A stretch of 44,129 nucleotides of DNA from Salinivirgaceae bacterium. Its GTDB lineage: Bacteria > Bacteroidota > Bacteroidia > Bacteroidales > SZUA-534. The position numbers and the translations under genes are program-made. The notes beneath the pieces are model-generated. The model saw only the letters and a list, made by a program, of their open reading frames with translations. It did not search any database and was not told where the DNA came from. The stretch spans positions 1 to 44,129 of the forward strand of contig JAFYYJ010000082.1 in assembly GCA_017557605.1 (NCBI GenBank), given 5' to 3'. Below, one piece after another: positions 16,762 through 24,030 of this stretch. The stretch's first letter is position 1, and every line of letters starts with the position of its first letter.

Positions 16762-17905
16762 TATAATATTGAATTAACTTTTTATAAATAGAGTCTTCCA
16801 AGAACTTGGATTCTGCATATTTGCGTAAATCTTCAGAATTAAACGATTCGTAATTAACTCGTATGGCGCACATGGCATTTGCAATGTCAGTTGACGAAAC
16901 TTTGTCTACCAAAATGCCAGTCTTATGTGTCACAATGTCGCGGACACCACCTGAATCGGTGGCAATGACAGGAATGCCGCTTGCAAGGGCTTCCGCCAAA
17001 GTCATACCAAAAGTTTCTATGCTGCTTGCCGAAACAACGACGTGTGACTGCCTCATCAAATGAGCAGTTTCAATACGAGACTGACGAGGCCGTTTTTCAA
17101 CCGAACCAGTTAAACGATATTGCTCGATGACTTTTTCTAAATCATTTTTCAATGGTCCGTCTCCAACAATTATCAATTTATCATCAGAATGATTTACCAC
17201 ATATTCTGCCCACGCCGCAATTATTTTATCGAAATTCTTTAGCGGAATGAAATTTCCAATTGTAAGAAAAGTGAAATTTCTAAATTTTTCACAATCATTT
17301 GTTTCAAAGAATAGAGGATTCACCACATTGTGCAAAACACTTATATTTGAGGTCTGTAAATTACAAGCAACCATGATTTTTTGCTTGGCGAACTCGCTTA
17401 CAAAAAAACTTTGTTTCGATTGCTCATATACTTTTCTTGCCAACCGCCAATCAGCACTATTATATTGTTCGGGACGGAATACAAATCCAGAAGCATGTTC
17501 CGTATGGACATAAGGAATTCCTGTTTTTCCGCTCACATAATTGGCAACCACACCTGCCATAAACATAGCATGGCTATGAATTATATCGAAATCACCATAT
17601 CGACTTGTGCGATTTTGAACAACTTCCAAAGCTTTTTTACACAACCGTCGATATGAAAGCACACGGATTTTCGGGAAATACACATTAGACGAGAGCCTGA
17701 TAGTTCGAATGCCACAATCATCTTCTTCCGAATATAATTCTTTTTTACCTGAAAGCGTATCTTTGATTGTTCCGTTGATATATGCGTGTAGCAGCGTAAC
17801 CGTATGTCCTCTCCGTTGCAGCATACGAGCCTGTTCTTCAATGAAACTTCCCGCTATAGGATTTTCAGAATCTTTATACCATGATGCTATTACGAGAATA
17901 TTCAT
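16754..17905 (-). CDS. Glycosyltransferase family 4
   Basis: A 383-residue GT-B glycosyltransferase. The N-terminus MNILVIASWYKDSENPIAGSFIEEQARML is typical of GT4. Further features are the acceptor-side PYVHTEHASG, the linker LTIGNFIPLKNFDKII, and the donor-binding block ETFGMTLAEALASGIPVIATDSGG with the EX7E-type spacing. The ATG at 17905 gives the family N-terminus. A longer frame to 17947 adds 14 low-complexity residues overlapping the neighbour and is rejected. The upstream GT2 stops 2 bases before the start. It would add a sugar from a nucleotide-sugar to a lipid-linked glycan at the inner membrane. Confidence 0.9.
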   Translation of the reverse strand: MNILVIASWYKDSENPIAGSFIEEQARMLQRRGHTVTLLHAYINGTIKDTLSGKKELYSEEDDCGIRTIRLSSNVYFPKIRVLSYRRLCKKALEVVQNRTSRYGDFDIIHSHAMFMAGVVANYVSGKTGIPYVHTEHASGFVFRPEQYNSADWRLARKVYEQSKQSFFVSEFAKQKIMVACNLQTSNISVLHNVVNPLFFETNDCEKFRNFTFLTIGNFIPLKNFDKIIAAWAEYVVNHSDDKLIIVGDGPLKNDLEKVIEQYRLTGSVEKRPRQSRIETAHLMRQSHVVVSASSIETFGMTLAEALASGIPVIATDSGGVRDIVTHKTGILVDKVSSTDIANAMCAIRVNYESFNSEDLRKYAESKFLEDSIYKKLIQYYNA

Positions 17906-17907
17906 TT

Positions 17908-18813
17908 TTACTTCTTTACTATTTGATGAACTGGAAGTTTTAGGCAAGTTAAAATATTTTTGAGGTTTAAGCTGTTTTTCAGCATCTTTTTTGCAATAGT
18001 ATATGCAACACCATATTGTCCATTCGACCGCGCCATATACAAATACATGTTCAGTTTGGCATCACGATAATTTCTAAAATCATCCTTGGTTACATATTTT
18101 GAGAACAGTGGTCTATAGTTATTTTCTAAATCAACAACAGCATCCATATAGCGTTTCACATCACATATTTTCACATGACGACTTCCTATTAATACGGTTG
18201 ATTGTTCATGCATAATTACCACATACCCCTGCACATTCGTTTGTTTATACGGATATTGTGCCAACAATCGAAAAAACAAATGAGTATCTTCCCATAAGGA
18301 AAAACGAGTATCAAACAAATTATCGTTCAAGAAATTTCGCGCAATAGCAGCCTGCCAAACACCTACCACACGCGACTTGGCGAACAAACATTTCAGAATA
18401 TTTTGTTCTCCATTTAGCAACGGCTCAGCAAACATGCGCCTACTCCTTTCGCATTCTGCTATAACATTGTGAAAATACAAACACAGTTTATTATCATTAT
18501 CTATAATTGCCTGATTCAAATCAGTCAAAAAATTCTCAAGATAATAGTCATCGCTATCCAGAAAGCAGACATATTCGCCTTTTGCGTGAGCAATGCCATT
18601 GTTACGGGCGGCGCTACGCTCAGCGTTTTCTTGATAAATGTATGTGATTCTTTTATCTTTATACTGTGAGACTACTTCGCGTGTATTGTCAGTACTGCCA
18701 TCATCAACTATAATTAATTCCCAATCGGTATAAGTTTGCGCCAACACCGATTCTATAGCCTTCGGCAAGAAGGCTGCACGGTTGTATGTCGGTGTGATGA
18801 CGGAAAATCGCAT
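17908..18813 (-). CDS. Glycosyltransferase family 2
   Basis: A 301-residue GT-A enzyme. The fold is clear from VITPTYNRAAFLPKAIESVL at the N-terminus, then ELIIVDDGSTDNT. RSAARNNGI and YVCFLDSDDYY carry the DXD-like metal site. The C-terminal part with LWEDTHLFFRLL provides the usual ED acid/base region. It ends just before the GT4 gene and begins 20 bases after the AAA/DUF4143 gene on the same strand. Substrate cannot be inferred. Confidence 0.9.
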   Translation of the reverse strand: MRFSVITPTYNRAAFLPKAIESVLAQTYTDWELIIVDDGSTDNTREVVSQYKDKRITYIYQENAERSAARNNGIAHAKGEYVCFLDSDDYYLENFLTDLNQAIIDNDNKLCLYFHNVIAECERSRRMFAEPLLNGEQNILKCLFAKSRVVGVWQAAIARNFLNDNLFDTRFSLWEDTHLFFRLLAQYPYKQTNVQGYVVIMHEQSTVLIGSRHVKICDVKRYMDAVVDLENNYRPLFSKYVTKDDFRNYRDAKLNMYLYMARSNGQYGVAYTIAKKMLKNSLNLKNILTCLKLPVHQIVKK

Positions 18814-18832
18814 TTAGATATTATAATACAAC

Positions 18833-20008
18833 TTAATACAAAAAGCCGAACATCCATAGTGGAATCTGGTTTTGATAGGCATATTCAATGTCGTCTTTCA
18901 CAACAAACCCCTTTCCATCGGCAACAGATTCAATCTGCCGTTTTCCTTTTTTACGCCCACCAACCTCAAAGGTATATCCCAAAACCTCAAAATCAGACAC
19001 ATCCGACGTGGTCACAAAATGTGAGACTTGCGTCCAAGCAAGGAAAATGCACTCGCGGACATTGCCTATATTGGGCTCTTGCTCTGCCAAGGCGTATGCG
19101 ATATTCGGATTGTTCAAATATATCTTTTCGATTTTCTCCAACATTTTGATTCCGTTGGCTTTGGTTCGCAAGACATTGATTATTCCAGACTTTTCAAGAT
19201 ATGCCATATATTGCGGCAGGGTGTTTCGCCGAATATTCAAATCGCGCTCCAAGTTGGTGTAATTAGGTTTGAACGGTGACGATTGGGCAAGCATATACAT
19301 CAATGTTTTCAGTTTTTGCGCCGAAGCCACCTCCATTTCGGCAAATTGAGGAATATCGGATTCCACAATCTGTTTTAGGACGCCATTGAGCCGCATAAAA
19401 TAGTCGGCTTCAACAAAGAACGGATAGTAACCCTCACGCAGATATTGACGGAATAATTGGATAGGACGGGCTTTGTCTAACGGAAATGCTACCGAGCCAC
19501 GTAGAATTTCATCTAACGAGTAGGCGGGCAGATTCCACCCTTGCGATATGTTCACAAACTCGCGAAACGACAAGCCGTGCAGTTTGTACTCCAATTTGCG
19601 ACGACTCAAATCAGCGCCGCCTTTTTCGAGTTCCAAAATCGACGAACCTGTATAAACAACCTGCAATGGAATTTGGTCGTAAATGTTCTTTACCTCAACC
19701 GACCAACCTTTGTACTTGTGAATCTCATCGATATACAAGCGTTTGCCTCCCTGCTGATAGAACGACAATGCCAAATCGAACAGCCTATGCTGTGTGAAGT
19801 AAAAATCATCAGCCGAAACATACAGCGATTCGTCTTGATTATCATACAATTTTATATGCTGTAACAGAAGGGTTGTCTTTCCAACGCCCCGTGCACCAAG
19901 AATGGCAACCAAACGCGAATTCCACGATATTTGGTCGTGCAAATATCGGACAAAGTGGGTATCGGTTCTGCCGATAAGCATTTTGTGTGTTGTGAATAAC
20001 GATTGCAT
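18833..20008 (-). CDS. AAA ATPase with DUF4143-type C-terminus
   Basis: A 391-residue protein of the large prokaryotic AAA_14/DUF4143 family. Walker A is GARGVGKT (38-45), Walker B LYIDEIH (91-97), and VVYTGSSILELE a sensor-like segment. The C-terminal half carries LEKSGIINVLR and a PD-(D/E)XK-like region near the end (FEVGGRKKGKRQIE). The family is common in Bacteroidota and its role is unsettled; links to DNA handling, regulation and toxin-like systems have been proposed. It interrupts a run of glycosyltransferase genes. It has its own promoter-like -7 box and upstream direct repeats, suggesting independent control. Confidence 0.85.
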   Translation of the reverse strand: MQSLFTTHKMLIGRTDTHFVRYLHDQISWNSRLVAILGARGVGKTTLLLQHIKLYDNQDESLYVSADDFYFTQHRLFDLALSFYQQGGKRLYIDEIHKYKGWSVEVKNIYDQIPLQVVYTGSSILELEKGGADLSRRKLEYKLHGLSFREFVNISQGWNLPAYSLDEILRGSVAFPLDKARPIQLFRQYLREGYYPFFVEADYFMRLNGVLKQIVESDIPQFAEMEVASAQKLKTLMYMLAQSSPFKPNYTNLERDLNIRRNTLPQYMAYLEKSGIINVLRTKANGIKMLEKIEKIYLNNPNIAYALAEQEPNIGNVRECIFLAWTQVSHFVTTSDVSDFEVLGYTFEVGGRKKGKRQIESVADGKGFVVKDDIEYAYQNQIPLWMFGFLY

Positions 20009-20031
20009 ATGTTTCCGCTCTTATTTTTATG

Positions 20032-20039
20032 CAAATATA
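20032..20039 (-). promoter_or_regulatory. -7 box of AAA/DUF4143 gene
   Basis: TATATTTG on the minus strand, 23 bases before the start codon, fits TAnnTTTG well. The -33 region expected about 19 bases upstream falls inside a direct repeat copy at 20056-20081. Confidence 0.55.
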
Positions 20040-20055
20040 TGCGTTTTTGTAATAT

Positions 20056-20115
20056 TGCACACTCCGTTGCGCAATATTTTACAAATCCTGCACACTCAAC
20101 CGCGCAAATTCTTTA
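20056..20115. repeat. Two imperfect direct repeats over the AAA gene promoter
   Basis: Two copies of a roughly 26-bp unit, sharing TGCACACTC, then GCGCAA and a TTTA end, begin at 20056 and 20089. They are 33 bp apart, about three DNA turns. The first copy also takes part in an imperfect inverted repeat (AATATTGC / GCAATATT, 20051-20078). The layout suggests an operator for a dimeric regulator, possibly self-control by the gene product. Confidence 0.55.
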
Positions 20116-20898
20116 AAATTTCTTGATTTTCATCTGCCGCAACAAATGGTATACAATATTACGATAGTATGAAAGAGGTTGCAGTGGTTTCTTTTTTAAT
20201 CTTTTTGCAACCAACTTCCACGCCTTTCGCCAGCGGTTGTTCCAAAAGAATCGGAACTCATCGTCGAACCAAGCAGCATTCCACAAATGAATGGCATAAG
20301 TTTCCTTTTTGGCATAATCCATAGGATTCCCAGAATCAGCCTTGTCAAATGGCATTGGGCAAAATGCAGTATGTGGCAGAAATAAATTGCCATCAATGCG
20401 TTGTTCTGCGTGCTCATATATTTTTAGCCCCATTTCTTGAAACAATGGTGTTATGATTTTGGGAATTTCAACATATTGGTATGTATCCAAATCTGATTCC
20501 ACAATGTTTTCATAAGTGTCAATACATCTTTTTATCAGCAAGTTTCCCTTCTGCGCTCCAATAACAACGGGCTCAACCATTCCATTATCGGCAAAATTCC
20601 AGAATGAATCATTATCTAGCAAACCATCAAAACTCTTCAGCAAAAGGACATCTGTATCCAAAAAGATTCCTCCCTCTTCGTACAATGCCTTCATTCGAAT
20701 ATAATCGGTAAGGAAAGCCCACTTTTTTTCGGAAAATGCCTTCTTGGCATAAGGGATATCCATTTTTGTGTTTTGCGAATCCCATCTTTTAAATTCATAA
20801 TCGGGCAAAACCTTGTGCCAAGATTCAATGCACCGCTGAATTAGCAATGGATAATCATCGCCGCTAAACCAACAATAATGAATAATCTTTGGAATCAT
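20113..20898 (-). CDS. Glycosyltransferase, GT32/capsular type
   Basis: A 261-residue enzyme of the DXD-containing GT32-like family (Gly_transf_sug). It begins MIPKIIHYCWFSGDDYP, the family hallmark. WAFLTDYIRMKALYEEGGIFLD follows in two parts, with Asp81-Thr-Asp83 as the metal and nucleotide-sugar site. A later HLWNAAWFDD is also typical. It overlaps the upstream GT2 by 4 bases (ATGA). The C-terminus is strongly basic, consistent with association to the inner membrane. Family members transfer galactose or mannose in capsule and O-antigen synthesis; the sugar here is unknown. Confidence 0.9.
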   Translation of the reverse strand: MIPKIIHYCWFSGDDYPLLIQRCIESWHKVLPDYEFKRWDSQNTKMDIPYAKKAFSEKKWAFLTDYIRMKALYEEGGIFLDTDVLLLKSFDGLLDNDSFWNFADNGMVEPVVIGAQKGNLLIKRCIDTYENIVESDLDTYQYVEIPKIITPLFQEMGLKIYEHAEQRIDGNLFLPHTAFCPMPFDKADSGNPMDYAKKETYAIHLWNAAWFDDEFRFFWNNRWRKAWKLVAKRLKKKPLQPLSYYRNIVYHLLRQMKIKKF

Positions 20899-21854
20899 TG
20901 GAATAAACGCTTCTTAAAACTTTTACAAAGTTCAACAAAAAACCTTTGTATCAGACGACAATGAAATTTCAATTTTAATTTATACGGCATTGGCGGGTTC
21001 ACATATTCCCATTTCAAAAGATTCTTATATGTAAACTGCCGTAGCCAACCATCAATCAGCCAATTGTATTTTGAGTAATCAAGTCGACAACTCAGTTTCT
21101 TTGCCAAAGAACTAAAATGTCGGACTATGTCCATATTCTCCCGTAAGCGCAATCGCTCCGTTTCTAATGAGCCAACGTTTCTTGTGGTATTTGAGTGTTG
21201 CCGCCAATAATTCAAAGGCTCCGTCACGTATACTACGTTACCAGCCAAAGTCATTTGTGCAAAAAATAACCAATCGCCGCAAATCTTATAATCGTATGGG
21301 AACTGTACATTATCAACTATTTTCTTTCTAAAAATTGCCGAACTTGTATTTGAAACAATATTCTTATAAGCGTGAACTTCGTAAAACAACGTCTTCCCTT
21401 CGGCAACAAAATCATTTTCCAGCATTTGCCCTGCCAAATCGGAAAGCCATACCGAAGAATCGGACACATAGACACCATCCTCATCAACGATATTGCTTTT
21501 GCAAAACACAAGTGATACACCGTCAAAAGTCTTCGACATCAATGTCTCTAAAAAGTTTGGTGCAGAGTAATCGTCACTCTCGGCTATCCAAATCCATTCA
21601 CCTTGTGCCAATGCCAAACCTTTCTGCCATTGATTGAAAAGACTGCCGCTATTTTTCTCATTATACACAACATGCGAGACTTTTTCATTCTCTGCATACA
21701 AGTCAATGATTGTCTTCGAATCATCGGTAGAACAGTCGTCAAGAATAATCAACTCAAAATCAGTATATGTTTGATTCAATATGGAATCGATTCGCTGTTT
21801 CAGGAAACGCGCATGATTATAATTGGGTACTATGACGGAAACTGATGGCTGCAA
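20895..21854 (-). CDS. Glycosyltransferase family 2, TTG start
   Basis: A 319-residue GT2 enzyme with VSVIVPNYNHARFLKQRIDS, FELIILDDCSTDDS and WIWIAESDDYS as the donor-binding core. Later segments include ICGDWLFFAQM. The start codon is TTG at 21854: an in-frame TAA lies just upstream and no ATG is near the conserved N-terminus. The preceding gene stops one base away, so initiation is probably by translational coupling. Its end overlaps the GT32-like gene by 4 bases. Substrate unknown. Confidence 0.9.
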   Translation of the reverse strand: MQPSVSVIVPNYNHARFLKQRIDSILNQTYTDFELIILDDCSTDDSKTIIDLYAENEKVSHVVYNEKNSGSLFNQWQKGLALAQGEWIWIAESDDYSAPNFLETLMSKTFDGVSLVFCKSNIVDEDGVYVSDSSVWLSDLAGQMLENDFVAEGKTLFYEVHAYKNIVSNTSSAIFRKKIVDNVQFPYDYKICGDWLFFAQMTLAGNVVYVTEPLNYWRQHSNTTRNVGSLETERLRLRENMDIVRHFSSLAKKLSCRLDYSKYNWLIDGWLRQFTYKNLLKWEYVNPPMPYKLKLKFHCRLIQRFFVELCKSFKKRLFQ

Positions 21855-21855
21855 T

Positions 21856-22797
21856 TTATTTGTGGATTAAATTATATATGACACCCTTTTGAATGTTCCA
21901 TATTCCTTTGAAATCTTTATTCATAATAAATAGCCAACAGGCAATGAAATAAAACCTGAAAGCGATTGACATTTTTCTTGTTTGTAGTGCCTCATGCAAT
22001 ATTTTATTACTTAATGAAACTCTTTCTTTAAAGAAGTGATTTTTATAATCTTTATTATTCTTCTCAAGAAATGTATATGTTTCATAAATATTTGTCTTCT
22101 TCTTTATTTCAGAAGCCGAACTCCACACAGAACCTTGATGAATACGCCATACGGATTTCCCAATTTGGGGCAAAAACTTGCCTTTACCATATCTGCCTAA
22201 AAGAGAAAATAATACGGCATCGTTATTGTTCCCATTATATGACTTCATCTTTTTCAATACAACTGGCAGGTATTTAGAACGAAACATTACTGTTTGTGTT
22301 GAAGGATGATAACCCATTATCAGGTCATTTGTTGTTCTATCAGAGCATGCGATTCCACCTTCTGTTTTTGACTCCTCTATAACATTATCATTTTCATCTC
22401 TTAACATCACATCGTGAAAACTAAGAACGTATTCTTCGTTTTTGTCTGCCACAAAGAAATCAACTTGTTTCTGCAATTTTTCCGAGTCGCGCCAATAATC
22501 ATCACCTTCACACATTGCGACATATTTCCCGTTGCATTCAGAAAGAACACGTTTCCAATTCCCCGCAACGCCAAGCCGCTTGGTTGCTGGCAGAAGTCTC
22601 ACTTGCGGATATTTTTCGGCATATTCCTCACATATGGTACGAGTAGCATCAGAACCACAATCTTCGCCAATCACCACTTCATAATCAAAATCAACCTGTT
22701 GCATTAAAATACTATCGAGGCATTGCCGGATGTATTTTTCTTGATTATAAGTGACAACAAAAACCGACACCATCAATGATTTATTGGCTCTCTCCAT
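21856..22797 (-). CDS. Glycosyltransferase family 2
   Basis: A 313-residue GT2 enzyme. VSVFVVTYNQEKYIRQCLDS, YEVVIGEDCGSDATR and YVAMCEGDDYWRD show the GT-A core with an EGDD metal motif. I place the start at the ATG at 22797, which shares its A with the TGA of the upstream gene. A frame opening at 22803 would begin with TTG. The C-terminal 80 residues are basic and hydrophobic and may touch the membrane. Part of the same operon as its neighbours. Confidence 0.9.
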   Translation of the reverse strand: MERANKSLMVSVFVVTYNQEKYIRQCLDSILMQQVDFDYEVVIGEDCGSDATRTICEEYAEKYPQVRLLPATKRLGVAGNWKRVLSECNGKYVAMCEGDDYWRDSEKLQKQVDFFVADKNEEYVLSFHDVMLRDENDNVIEESKTEGGIACSDRTTNDLIMGYHPSTQTVMFRSKYLPVVLKKMKSYNGNNNDAVLFSLLGRYGKGKFLPQIGKSVWRIHQGSVWSSASEIKKKTNIYETYTFLEKNNKDYKNHFFKERVSLSNKILHEALQTRKMSIAFRFYFIACWLFIMNKDFKGIWNIQKGVIYNLIHK

Positions 22798-23573
22798 CAG
22801 CAAAAAAGTTTTTTATAAATCCGAACCCCATACAACAATATTTTATATTTCAACAGTTGGTATTTGCTGTTAGTATGCAATATGGCCTTTTCCACATATT
22901 TTATCTTTATGTGTATTGGTAATATTTTGAAATGATTTTCTATCATATCCGGATAAAAATCATTGAAAAAGCCATCATCGCATTGATTTGAACTATATCC
23001 TCCACAAGTGAAATGCGCAATTTGCAATCCAAGATATCTATTTTTTATATGAGAATTCAAAAACCATTTCAAATTCAAATCGTGGTCCGCGCCAACTTTA
23101 TGTTTTAATGGATAACTACCGATTTCATCAAACACGCTTTTTTTATAAAAAATAGCCTGATGGCAACGATTATACTCCAATGTTTCAAGAGTCCATTCCC
23201 CGCGATTTTTTTCGGATAGGTTTGATTCAACTTCCCCGTATACCACATCAAACTTGTCTGTTGCTTGCGAGAACACTTCGGTCAACACATTGTTATTGAG
23301 CAAATAATCGTCGCTTCCAATGAAATACAACCATTCACCCTGCGCTTTCTCAATTCCTTTGTTCATGGCATCGTAAATACCACCGTCAGGTTCAGAAAAG
23401 ACTTTTATGCGAGAATCGTTCAATTCTGCAATCAAAGCAAGTGTTTTGTCAGAAGAAACGCCATCCATTATTAGTACTTCAAAATCACCCATAGTTTGCC
23501 CGATAATGCTCTCAAGGCAACGCTTAATGAGCCTTTCAGAATTGAATGTCGGGATAATAATGGATAGTTTCAT
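22797..23573 (-). CDS. Glycosyltransferase family 2 (WcaA-like), first gene of glycan run
   Basis: A 258-residue GT2 enzyme: LSIIIPTFNSERLIKRCLES, FEVLIMDGVSSDKT, then EPDGGIYDAMNKG and WLYFIGSDDYLL. The GGIYDAMNKG block is characteristic of the colanic-acid WcaA/WcaE-like group of family 2. It is the most upstream gene of the minus-strand glycan run. I found no convincing -7/-33 promoter in the 250 bases before it. Substrate unknown. Confidence 0.9.
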   Translation of the reverse strand: MKLSIIIPTFNSERLIKRCLESIIGQTMGDFEVLIMDGVSSDKTLALIAELNDSRIKVFSEPDGGIYDAMNKGIEKAQGEWLYFIGSDDYLLNNNVLTEVFSQATDKFDVVYGEVESNLSEKNRGEWTLETLEYNRCHQAIFYKKSVFDEIGSYPLKHKVGADHDLNLKWFLNSHIKNRYLGLQIAHFTCGGYSSNQCDDGFFNDFYPDMIENHFKILPIHIKIKYVEKAILHTNSKYQLLKYKILLYGVRIYKKLFC

Positions 23574-23641
23574 TTATGTCGTTTTATTCGTGAACAAATG
23601 ATTAGTAAAAACCTATGCGTGTATTCGCGTTACACATTCAT

Positions 23642-23782
23642 TTACATTACAAAATTCTCAATAATATCGGAGTAAACAACCCAAAAGCATAACTTTTCCG
23701 AAATTGAATCCTTAAAAAAACATTGTGCAACAAAATCTTTTGCCTTTGCTTCCGTCCATTTGTTAGTTCTATATTTTTCCAT
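23642..23782 (-). CDS. Possible 46-aa small ORF upstream of the glycan locus
   Basis: An ATG at 23782 opens 46 codons (start MEKYRTNKWTEAKAKDF, end YSDIIENFVM) before TAA at 23642-23644. It lies in the only sizeable gap between the glycan locus and tRNA-Arg and points the same way as the locus. No family is recognised. No promoter or other support is seen, so it may be chance. The rest of the gap, 23574-23641, shows nothing recognisable. Confidence 0.25.
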   Translation of the reverse strand: MEKYRTNKWTEAKAKDFVAQCFFKDSISEKLCFWVVYSDIIENFVM

Positions 23783-23800
23783 TCAATATAAAACTTTGTT

Positions 23801-23808
23801 TACTTTTG
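23801..23808 (+). promoter_or_regulatory. -7 box of tRNA-Arg
   Basis: TACTTTTG fits TAnnTTTG and lies 16 bases before the mature tRNA-Arg. The -33 position lacks a clear TTTG. Confidence 0.5.
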
Positions 23809-23823
23809 TGGCGATAAAGAAAC

Positions 23824-23895
23824 GGACTCATAGTTCAATGGATAGAATTTCAGATTCCGGTTCTGACGATTAGGGTTCGACTCCCTATGAGTTCA
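23824..23895 (+). tRNA. tRNA-Arg (CCG)
   Basis: A cloverleaf with acceptor strands GGACTCA (23824-23830) and TGAGTTC (23888-23894). D-stem GTTC/GAAT, anticodon stem TCAGA/TCTGA with loop TTCCGGT (anticodon CCG, reading CGG), and T-arm TAGGG/CCCTA follow. The discriminator is A23895; CCA is not encoded. It forms the other boundary of the AT-rich glycan region. Confidence 0.95.
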
Positions 23896-24030
23896 CTCCA
23901 AAAATCCGACAAGCGCCTGTTTGCCGGATTTTTTCTTTCCCAATCAATAAATCACACTTTCGCCGCATCAAAAAAACGCCTGATGAATACGATTGTAGTT
24001 TTTTTAAATTCGCACCATAAAATTGAAACT

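Noticed and set aside
23887..24030. 48-codon N-terminal extension of the GldF-GldG fusion
   Set aside because: It begins inside the tRNA-Arg 3' end and does not resemble GldF; the ATG at 24031 gives the family N-terminus.
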